A DNA stretch of 64,000 bases from Prostheceraeus crozeri. Its lineage: Eukaryota > Platyhelminthes > Polycladida > Euryleptidae. The stretch lies in contig CAJQUW010015339.1 in assembly GCA_907163375.1 (NCBI GenBank), positions 1-64,000 of the forward strand, given 5' to 3'. The notes below the pieces were generated by a model. The model did not search any database, was not told where the DNA came from, and saw nothing but the letters and a program-made list of their open reading frames with translations. A program made the translations under genes and the position numbers. Below are positions 55,941 to 64,000 of the stretch, piece after piece. The first letter of the stretch is position 1; every line of letters starts with the position of its first letter.

Positions 55941-56427
55941 ATGACAGGCATTTACAGTAGACCATCATATCAGAGCGGTTATCCCGTGTTTGTTGGAGGT
56001 AGACGACAAGTTGGAGGAGGCATATTTGGTGCACTAAGACATATGGTTCGTATACGTTCGTAATAAGAAGTATGGCGTACCAATCATGAAGCGTGTTGGA
56101 AGCAGGGCTTTAGATTTTGGTGCAAATGTTGCAGCTGATGCGCTTCAAGGTGAGGATATCGGTGAATCTATGAAAATGCGCGCGCAGCAATCTGCCATAG
56201 ACGCATTAGATGATTTAACAAAGACGAGACGTACAGTTCGGAAGAAGCGTAGGAAGTCAAGACAAGTTGGATCCGGTCGAGTTACTAAGCAAAGACGCAG
56301 GAAAAGTAAAAAGCTGACGAGAGCAGCACGTTCTAAATCTAGACGTCGAGTGAAAACAAGAAAGAGCAAACGAAATTCCACAGCGACTAGAAACAAGTCA
56401 AAACGAAGGAAGACAACATATTTGTAG
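55941..56427 (+). pseudogene. Basic core-like Polinton protein; fossil
   Basis: Begins with YSRPSYQSGYPVFVGGRRQ and GG, like 406-867 in element 1, and ends in a very basic Lys/Arg/Ser tail. Broken in about one or two places. It precedes the major capsid gene in both elements. Confidence 0.65.
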
Positions 56428-56458
56428 AGCTAATACGATGTAGAGTATCAATTCGGCT

Positions 56459-57721
56459 TTGTGCTTCTTCGATTCTCCCCCTCATCAGACAGACATCATC
56501 TCCTCAACAATTGTAGACATAGTCCCCACAACAAATATCGATGGTAACCAACAGCCTATTCAGTTTGATATACCTGCCAATCCTCAAGATTATATTGACT
56601 GTCAATCCATTGATTTAGAGTTGTGTATACAAATTAAGAAGACTGATGGCACAAATATTGATTCATCCAAGGATAAAGTGGGATTGGCAAATCTTCCTAT
56701 TGCCAGTCTGTTCTCAGATGTGTGTCTAATATTGAATGACAAACAGATTGAAGGAGGGGATCGAGCATATCCATATGGAGCATACATACATACAATGACG
56801 CAATTTCAAAAGCAAGCTAAACAGTCACACTTACAAGTTTCTGGGTGGTATGATGATCAGCAAGGGAAATTTGATGATGTCTCAAATACAGGGTTAAAAA
56901 TATGAATGGATTTAACAGTAGATTCAAAGGAATTATACTTGAAAGGACCTGTCTATCTTGATTTCCTTCGTCAATCTAGATATCTGCTATCACAGGTTAA
57001 AATGCAAATAAAATTTGTTCGTGCAAATCGTTTGTTCGCGTTAATGGCTTTTGGAGCTACAAACTATCAAGTCAACATAAGTAATGCCGTGCTCAATGTA
57101 AGGCGAGTAACAATGAACCCGTCAGTCATCAACAAGCATGCGACAGGATTGAGGAAAAACAATGCAATATATCAAGTTAATCACAGTGTGTTGACAAACT
57201 TCACAATTGGTGCGAGATCATCCTCACATGCCTACCCAAATCTTTTTCCCGCTGCAATGCCAAAGGCAGTATATATCACATTTGTGGGAAATGAGGCATT
57301 CATTGGTGCTTTTGAAAAGAATCCATTCAATTTTCAACACTTTAATGTTAGCAAACTAGCACTCTACCAGGATGGGAAATTTGTATCTTGCAAAGCATAT
57401 GAGCCTAATTTCAAAGATGGTAAATTCGCACGTGAATATGATTCTACTTTCACCGCCCTCAACATGTTTAATACAGATTATTCAAATGGAATTACAATGG
57501 ATATGTACAAGAATGGCTACTTCTTCATTATGTACAACCTCACAGCAGATGCAGATCTAGGTGGTGAAAGCATAGGAGTTACAAAGCCTGGAAATCTACG
57601 ACTGGAGGTATCATTTGAGTCACCTTTGAAGAAAACAATTACTTGTCTCATTTATGCTATCTATGATAGCAAAGATGAGATAACAAGAATGAGAGACGTG
57701 ACTGTCAGCTATCAGAGATGA
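56459..57721 (+). pseudogene. MCP: Polinton major capsid protein; fossil
   Basis: About 420 codons. The first part aligns with the partial capsid of element 1 (QTDIISS, DYIDC, KVGLANLPIASLFSDV, IEGGDRAYPYGAY). Later blocks include KMQIKFVRANRLFALM, INKHATGLRKNNAIYQVN and LRLEVSFESPLKKTITCLIYA, which end the second jelly roll. About one break. Its end overlaps the protease start by four bases (ATGA). Confidence 0.88.
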
Positions 57722-58182
57722 GTAACTTAAGCAACATAGAAATCTTGAGGAAAATGAGGAAAGCTCATCCCTACTCCAAGACAATATTTCTCAATGTCTT
57801 TTCTAGAGATAATTTACCTGATTCAATTCCTTTCTATCCTTGTTCGCTTATCATCAATACGGATACCAACAATCTTCCCGGAAAACATTGGATTGCTGTA
57901 TACATCAATCGTTATAAAGTGGCCGAATATTTTGACTCTCTTAATCAACCTCGTTTACATGATATCGCATTATGGATTAACAGGTTCTCCTGGACTGTTA
58001 GGAAAGTGACATCGTTCCCATTTCAAAGCAATACATCTCTAATGTGCGGTGGCTATGTACTCTATTTTGTCAACGAGAGACCATTGAAAAATAACTGCAA
58101 AAGTGCTTTAGAACTATTTTCAAAAGACTGTGATAAAAATGATGTAATTCTTACTAAACATGTCGAAACAGTTTTGAAATAA
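57718..58182 (+). CDS. PRO: Adenain-like cysteine protease
   Basis: 154 residues, open. Catalytic residues fit the adenovirus protease order: H57 in GKHWIAV, D73 in EYFDSL, Q103 in PFQSN and C110 in SLMCGGY. The family cleaves capsid and core precursors during maturation. It starts within the stop of the major capsid gene. The length is short for the class but contains the full catalytic core. Confidence 0.9.
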   Translation: MSNLSNIEILRKMRKAHPYSKTIFLNVFSRDNLPDSIPFYPCSLIINTDTNNLPGKHWIAVYINRYKVAEYFDSLNQPRLHDIALWINRFSWTVRKVTSFPFQSNTSLMCGGYVLYFVNERPLKNNCKSALELFSKDCDKNDVILTKHVETVLK

Positions 58183-58264
58183 AGTTTTATGTTGTATCAT
58201 TAACTTGCTCTCTTTTTTTCCAAAACAAGCGTTTATAAGGAAAACAAAAACATATTATATTTCA

Positions 58265-58858
58265 TTATCTATTCACATATATACAAAATCTACAATTGGT
58301 TTTCATGAAACATTTTTTCAAATCACATATGATGGGAGGCACATCACTTATGTCTTTAATGCCGGTTATCACAATCTTTCCATTATGGAACACATGAACA
58401 TGATATGGATGCCAGTTAGTCAATTGAGCTGCTGGAAATAACTCCACTTCATAAGTTAGATTATGTGATGATGTAACTTTACGGAAGTCATAGTGATAGT
58501 GCAATTCACATAACACGGTCATTGTCTTCACTTTCCAATCACATAATGAATCACCAAGTAAATGTTCCAAAGTAAAGTGTAGATATGAGAGATCACCCTC
58601 CATGACCCTTCCAATACATTGGATTGTTCCATTTGGAAAGAATAGGATAGTGAGAGATTTATCCTTCCTCTGAATCCTCCATGTTAACATTGAGGGTCTT
58701 CCAAGATGTAAGCTCGTTGTCGGCTTCAATTTGCGTTTTATCAGCAACCATTGTTTTCGGTTGGGTATACTCCTCTCGATCTCTTGTAGATTGAGTTTTG
58801 ACTTTGCTTTTGTAGTTAACATCCGATTTACAACTTCCAACCGTTTGATGTCCTCCAT
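58265..58858 (-). CDS. TATA-binding-protein-like protein in Polinton 2
   Basis: 197 residues, open. Residues 66-85 (SLTILFFPNGTIQCIG) look like the first TBP repeat (compare the family pattern A-LIFSSGKMVCTG). Residues 137-142 (YEVELF) plus PAA, followed by HVHVFHNGKIVITGIKD (153-169), match the second repeat pattern (YEPELFPGLIY ... LIFVSGKVVLTG) in order and spacing. So both halves of the saddle fold seem present, divergent in sequence. The first 55 residues are basic and unlike TBP. It overlaps the next leftward gene by 200 bases in another frame. It would bind promoter DNA; whether it still resembles TBP in function is inference. Confidence 0.6.
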   Translation of the reverse strand: MEDIKRLEVVNRMLTTKAKSKLNLQEIERSIPNRKQWLLIKRKLKPTTSLHLGRPSMLTWRIQRKDKSLTILFFPNGTIQCIGRVMEGDLSYLHFTLEHLLGDSLCDWKVKTMTVLCELHYHYDFRKVTSSHNLTYEVELFPAAQLTNWHPYHVHVFHNGKIVITGIKDISDVPPIICDLKKCFMKTNCRFCIYVNR

Positions 58859-59219
58859 CTTTAATGAATGACGTTATCTGTGGTAGTATCTCCCTTGTAA
58901 AGGTTTCCCATGTGACGTCACTGAAACGAAAAAATCGATATTCAACATCTTCCCGCTTTGGTGAGCAGACGTATAGTTTGACTGTTGAATCACACTTTAT
59001 CCATACCTTGTCATCGAGAGGAATCTTGATCCGAGTCTTATGGTTGCCAATGAGATCAGCGAAGTCTTTCAGTGAAGGCAATGAGTCAATACTAATGCAA
59101 ACGCCACGATGTTTTCGAACACTATTTGCTTTTGAATAACGAAATGCTATTCTTTTAGAATTTGTTATGTGAACGTTTTGGACGTCACTAAGTTTCCATG
59201 TTCTTATGTAATGAGGCAT
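58659..59219 (-). CDS. Possible PC4-like single-strand DNA-binding/transcription cofactor
   Basis: 187 residues from the ATG at 59219. Residues about 6-55 (WKLSDVQNVHITNSKRIAF ... RKHRGVCISIDSLPSLKDF) recall PC4 domains, which have a short strand set, then a G-(I/V)-(S/C)-(L/I)-(S/T) strand and a helix with Lys/Leu. A second half-related block (IPLDDKVWIKCDSTVKLY ... EYRFFRFSD) may be a divergent repeat. The tail is charged and unordered and overlaps the TBP-like gene. The call is by eye and uncertain; the neighbouring TBP-like gene makes a transcription role plausible. Confidence 0.35.
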   Translation of the reverse strand: MPHYIRTWKLSDVQNVHITNSKRIAFRYSKANSVRKHRGVCISIDSLPSLKDFADLIGNHKTRIKIPLDDKVWIKCDSTVKLYVCSPKREDVEYRFFRFSDVTWETFTREILPQITSFIKDGGHQTVGSCKSDVNYKSKVKTQSTRDREEYTQPKTMVADKTQIEADNELTSWKTLNVNMEDSEEG

Positions 59220-59284
59220 GTTCCGAAAGCTATGTTTCAAATTTGAGTTTAATGTCTGCCTAAAGTTTGTTATTATATTAGCTC

Positions 59285-59452
59285 AGCATATCGGAATGAT
59301 GTTGAGTACAAAGTCTTTACATATTCATTCACATTAGGACTACCTATTTATTAGTAATCATTTCTACATATCGGAAAGATGTAGAAATTTCAATTTTAGT
59401 AAGACTACTTATGTATTAGTAAGTGTTGATACATGTCGGAAGATGCAGCAAT
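59285..59452. repeat. Three copies of an ACAT-TCGGAA-GATG hairpin motif
   Basis: GCATATCGGAATGATG (59286), CTACATATCGGAAAGATGTAG-type hairpin (59364-59384) and ACATGTCGGAAGATGCAG (59431). The last two lie in a tandem duplication of about 60 bases that also repeats GACTAC-TAT-TATTAGTAA. It lies upstream of the leftward PC4-like and TBP-like genes and downstream of the polymerase. Confidence 0.7.
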
Positions 59453-59600
59453 CGCAAGATCTATTGCAAGTGGAATATTATATTGTTTTTATTTCGACTT
59501 ATTCTACATCACCTGTGACAGGAAGGCATCTCCTTCTCTTCGACGGTGGGGGAAGACCTAGGCTGTAGTGTCCATATGGTAATGATAAATTTTTATCCAG

Positions 59601-62600
59601 TCAACAGCGCTTATCCTCCCAAATTGAAAGACCTCGCTTCCTAAATGATTTTGTGCTAACTATGTGATTTTTTGAATTTATGATTGTCACATCTTCAGTT
59701 GTATCATTCTCACTATAATAGACACTCCTATAGTCATTATGTTTCAATTTTTTAACTGCTGCTCTCTGAGTTCCTTTTGCACGTTTGATACTATGATTCG
59801 TAGAGTCTAGATATTTCATTGAATACATTTTCGGTTTTAGTAGGATCATTTCCTCAAGCAACTTTCCAGCACAATCATCCTTAAAACAACCTAATCTAGC
59901 TTTGTTTGTAGTTGAGTATAGTCGGTGATGACTGTCATAGTTTGAAGAGTCAAACTTTTCACTGAAGTATAGAAGTATATCTTCCAGACGGACAGATGGT
60001 GATGTGTATAAACATAGGAAGAAACTGTCGGCATCAGCTCCACAAAGCCGCGTTCTATTTATCAGTGGACACCCTTTTAGATCATTGTAATATAATTGAT
60101 ACATTTCCAACTTACTATAGTCAAGTACTGCTTGACCAACATATATTAATTTATTTAAAACTATTAAAGGTTTGTACATTTCCATACCAACCAGATCTTC
60201 ATCAAATATTTTGTGTTGAACATAGAGAGGATGATTTGACAATTTCAGTAGTTGTTTCTCATTGTTGACTAGTTTAACTTTTTCCTTCTCCTTACATTTT
60301 CCATTGTTTTACCATATAAAGAATTATTTTTCAATTTGTAGAATGACTTTTCGAAGTCAGTGTTTGATTGAGCCCTCTTTTGAGAGTTCATATCAATGTA
60401 TGTTTTTAACCAAGGCTTTTGTGTGAATTTTATGCCACTATGAATCTTCTTGATTCTCATGCGCATGGTCAAGTAAAATTTTAAAATTGAGTAGTGGACT
60501 ACATAATTTTCCCTATCAAATTGATGGAACAGAAGTTTCTTGATAGAAGAAAAATGTGTATTTGGTCTTACTTTTTCATATAGATTTTTCATATAGTGTG
60601 AAAACATTCTCTTTTCAATCATCTGCATTTCTGGAGCTAATGGGAAAACGGCAGTGTCATCATGAATGGCTGCAGGATACTCTAAATCTAAATCAAAAAT
60701 GTAGCCTATTTCACCATCATCATCTATATTTTGAACATTTTCTTCATTTAAAAAAATATCTAATTCACTTTCATTCAACCATTTGAAATTTGAGTGGGGT
60801 AAATTCATACTGAGTGAAGAACCGTAAAGGTTATTAACATCTTAGTAGGTCAAATGTCGACATTCATGTGTATTATTTCCTAATTCTTTAATGCGTGCAC
60901 GCGCTCGGTGAATGTTGGTGAAAGTCATACCCCCTCTAATTCCTCGTTCAAATAGATTGTACATATTTTCATCTTGTATGTAGTGTGGGGGATCATTGGA
61001 AGAGAAATTTAGTGCTGAGGTAAAGCTAAGATGTGGGAGAATGACAAAATGTACAGGGTCGACTTCATCCTCACGTTGACATAATGCTCTAAACACTTCA
61101 AATATGTCTGCCAACAATAAAACATCTAACTTCAGATATGCCAGCATGTAATCATCAAATGTGCTACAATTAAATTCAATCCATGCCTTGTTAGCGTGTT
61201 CATATTCACTATCGGAACAGTGCTCACAAGTAAGATCATTACAGAATTGAAATTGTGGTGGTAGACAGTCTTCCGTCAACGTGTTTAAGTTTTTGAAGTA
61301 TGAATATGGAAACACTCCCTTCTGATATAAAACATTATCACTTAATTGTGGAAATTCTACCCTTGATGTCTCTACATGCTCATACGTTTGCAAGCCCTTG
61401 GCTAATTCACTCAAGGATGCACTTAGAAATTGATATGAGTCTAAGAATTTTAGTTTAAAGTATGCTGTCTTCCCTTTGTATTCATTTACAGGGACACTGG
61501 CGGATAAAGTTATATATTTTTCAGCAGTTGCTGCTACAACATATAATTTCCAAGATATCATTCTTCCAATCGCTTTATAGCAAACGATGTGACTATCATA
61601 ATTTTTAAAATTGTGGAAAAATATGGGGAGCTCCCGTCTGTTAAGTCTTAACCGGCGATTGCATTTCCTACATAATGTTTGCCTATATCGTCCGGTGATA
61701 TGATCATGATCACGAACTTTTATGACTTCATCGCTGAATTTCGATTTACATTTGTTGCAACATTCTGCATTCTCATGGCTTGCTTTTTCATCCGCTGACA
61801 GTGTCATTGACTGCCTAGTTATTGCACATTGGTTGTCATGTAAGTCTTGGGCTACAGTTTCTAAGTGGTGCACGAAACTAATAATGCAATTTTCTCCCTC
61901 AAAGAGGTGATACTTGTTTTCAAATTTCGATTGAAGGGCATTATGCCAGACATGATAAGCTCCAATGGCCGCACGTTTATGTGTTTATTATCAATGTAGC
62001 ACTCTATATCTGCATAAATTACTAAAGGAGGACTTAGTTGATATTCCATGCTACTTGTTAGTACTTTTGGATCTGACGGCATTTTTTCTATTTGTGCTTT
62101 TCCTCGAATGCAAAACTGGAAGTGTCGTTCTAGTGTTGTCTTATATGTGAATGACTGATTGCATCTTTCGCAGAAGTATTTATGTCTTTTTAAAGTTCTC
62201 CTATACAATCTTGACAGCTTTGGAATTCCACAATTGTGTGCTGCTCCATTGTTTAGAATTAGCAAAATATTAACCGTTTGCCTACCAGTAAAGTTACTAT
62301 TGTAACGAACACCTTTGAGTCCATTTTCATAAAAGTGAATGTTAATTTTAATATCATTATTTTGGAATATCTTTGATTGATACTGGTGTGGAAATGCCTT
62401 CCATATTTAGCTCAGATGTCCACTTACTATATGATTTTAATTCATTCCTTGAACAAGGTACTTCATTATAATGCTATATTGATAAAACTGCATATAGGAA
62501 ACAATTATTTGCATTTGAATTAACATTAATGACAGCTCTAGAGTTTTTTAACTTCTTTGGTAGAGGAAATGATTGTCCACCTGACAGTATTGGACTTGTT

Positions 62601-63343
62601 ATTACATTGAACTCTATATTTTGTACATCATCTATAATCCAATTGCTACCCTTTTTTGTGAAGGCTTCAATATGATTTATTAGACTATTTAAATGATCCT
62701 GAAACCAAGCATCATAGTCATAAGTATAGTTTGAGGATGATGAGGTAAAGTGTGCGAGAAAAGTTTCTTCTTCTTGAGGATTAGAACGGACATAACGAAT
62801 TTGTGCAATCAGACGACCGCGCAATTGATAGCTCCTTAGTAAGTCAGACACTAAATTCCCTAACATGGAACGCATGCTTTCTAAGAATGATGTTATATCC
62901 AAAGTAGGTGTTGTTGGCGTGATATCATGTACACGTGCATGGCCATTGAGTGCGCTTTCGCTGAGACTAACAGCTCCATAGTTATTATGCATATTCATCT
63001 CACTATTTGTGTTATGTACATTCATATGCTGTCGAAATCTACTTATAGAGTTATACGTTTTGCCACACCGAGAGCAGTATTGCATAAAGTTTTGTATGTT
63101 AGTTGAAGCGCTGGTTGTTGGCTTAGAAGTAGATCTATTTTGATTATTTGAATGTGACTCTGTTATGCTATCATTCGGTTTATTATTGCATACAAGTTTA
63201 TGCCTCTTAAGATTATCTATCCTATTCGTCTTATATGGACACTTGCTACATTAATCAGTTTTTCCTAACTTACAAAATTTTTCATGACGTTACAAATTGC
63301 CAATGAGAGTGAACACTATTCCACACTTGGTACAGAAAACCAT
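59601..63343 (-). pseudogene. POLB: Polinton protein-primed DNA polymerase B; fossil
   Basis: From the start at 63343: C2H2-like fingers near 63300-63000, the N-terminal domain also found alone in element 1, an exonuclease motif YADIE near 62010, a second exonuclease-type block FFHNFKNYDSH near 61600, LKLDVLLLADIFE near 61120, palm motifs near 60950, motif B NNSLYGK near 60310 and a GADADSFF version of the YxDTDS motif near 60030. The order and the length (over 1,100 codons) are those of Polinton polymerases, which copy the element using a protein primer. The copy is broken at about five places. Confidence 0.9.
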
Positions 63344-63373
63344 GATTATTGATGAGGATTGAAATTAGCAAGA

Positions 63374-63410
63374 CCTTATATACATCTATCATCTAATGAC
63401 GTCAGCGTCA
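63374..63410 (-). promoter_or_regulatory. Polymerase promoter: CRE palindrome and TATATAAGG box
   Basis: On the minus strand: CGTCA half site and TGACGTCA (63404-63397), then TATATAAGG (63382-63374), 31 bases before the polymerase ATG at 63343. It has the same elements as the rightward promoters at 49474 and 50756. Confidence 0.65.
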
Positions 63411-63499
63411 TCACCAGCCGATACCATATGTTCCGATCTGTTGTAAAGAGAAAACATAAAATTTAAAGTAATCTATTTTTTTCCAAAAGTAAAAAGAAG

Positions 63500-63988
63500 T
63501 TATAGCTTGACGCATTTCACGATGCCACTGTGATATAGTTTCAAGTGGCTGCAGCTTTCACTGCAGCCACCCAAATCGTACATCTGCGTCAGTCTAAGTC
63601 TACGGATGGTGTTGTCGCTGCACTCGACGTGGACTAAGGTCCCTTTATCATGACGTTGGCTATTAGTCACTTGTGAGGCCAACAGGAGGTTTGATTGAGT
63701 TATGTTTTGTAAGGACTCAACCAAACCTCTGTTCTCCTCCATTAACTGAGGCTCACGAGCCTCGGACTGTTTCAGTCGCTCTTGTCAACGCCGTAGCTTG
63801 CTCTCGATGTCCTCGTCCGTCGTTGCGTCGAGGTCCACGTTGTACTCGCGCACTGGGAGAGGAGCCTTAGGAACTGCGGCTGGGATAGGAGGTGTTACAG
63901 AGGAAGGAGCTGCGGCTGCGATAGGTGTTGGAGGTAAAGGAGCTGCGACTGGGATATGAGCTGCTGACGATGGGGTCAATGTCATCAT
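63500..63988 (-). other. GC-rich coding-like stretch: Ala/Pro-rich then coiled coil, unknown
   Basis: The minus strand codes an Ala/Pro-rich repeat region (three copies of a GGAGCTGCGGCTG-type unit of about 42 bases), then a D/E-rich segment and a coiled coil (EENRGLVESLQNIT), ending CVKL. The frame is not continuous. Its base composition differs sharply from Polinton 2. It may belong to a different element or host gene beyond the edge. Confidence 0.35.
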
Positions 63989-64000
63989 CGGCGACAGAGG

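Larger units (their letters stand above)
48360..63490. mobile_element. Polinton/Maverick element 2, nearly complete gene set, old
   Basis: Rightward: RING, unknown, small capsid-associated, conserved protein, ATPase, conserved protein, Cys-rich, integrase, minor capsid, basic, major capsid, protease. Leftward: TBP-like, PC4-like, polymerase B. That is the full Polinton core plus accessory genes in about 15 kb, the usual size. I could not find matching terminal inverted repeats, so both ends are approximate. About ten breaks in all; ATPase, protease and several small genes are still open. Confidence 0.9.

Noticed and set aside
56145-56396. Minus-strand hydrophobic frame
   Set aside because: Antisense of the Lys/Arg-rich basic protein, which always gives Leu/Phe-rich frames.

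Overview
The window is AT-rich eukaryotic DNA, almost certainly from an invertebrate animal. The evidence is GT-AG introns of 68-69 bases, eukaryotic TATA/CCAAT promoters, and a dense load of animal-type mobile elements: Polinton/Maverick, piggyBac, Bel/Pao, a gypsy-like fossil, CR1/L2-like LINEs, and Penelope-like pieces with a hammerhead ribozyme. I cannot name the phylum. No complete host gene is visible; at most a few short candidate exons are.

Layout. Bases 1-7600 are the right part of Polinton 1, read leftward: about eleven genes, then a repeat-rich, G-run-rich terminal region. Bases 8263-11371 are a DNA transposon with 424-base inverted ends and a broken transposase. Bases 11728-15200 are mostly empty. 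A broken LINE (15530-18414) abuts a gypsy-like fossil (18415-19574) that was split by a Bel/Pao element (19575-25178) with almost identical LTRs. A second LINE fragment (25990-27165) and small inverted repeats follow. Bases 27960-36480 are mostly non-coding, with a decayed LINE tail (30790-31230), a palindromic Penelope-like piece with a GIY-YIG domain (31312-32293) and a BED-finger remnant near 35200. A leftward gag fossil (36480-38775) is interrupted by a 775-base palindromic insert with a 15-base target duplication; each arm carries a hammerhead-like ribozyme. An apparently complete piggyBac transposon (40821-43567, TTAA at both sides) comes next, then about 5 kb with little to report.

Bases from about 48360 to about 63490 are Polinton 2. 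Its rightward genes are a RING protein, an unknown, a small capsid-associated protein, a conserved protein shared with Polinton 1, packaging ATPase, another conserved protein, a Cys-rich protein, integrase, minor capsid, basic core-like protein, major capsid and protease. Its leftward genes are a TATA-binding-protein-like gene, a possible PC4-like gene and DNA polymerase B. It looks old, with roughly ten breaks; Polinton 1 shows about one in the part seen.

How the genes fit together: integrase inserts the element, polymerase B copies it, and ATPase, protease and capsid proteins would package it. The two Polintons share seven or eight gene families but differ in order and in accessory genes. 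The most unusual signal is a compact leftward unit in Polinton 2 with a two-repeat TBP-like protein next to a PC4-like protein. Several Polinton 2 genes also have a similar promoter (TATATAAGG-like box with an AP-1/CRE-type site upstream). Together these suggest a virus-like element that carried its own transcription-initiation factors.
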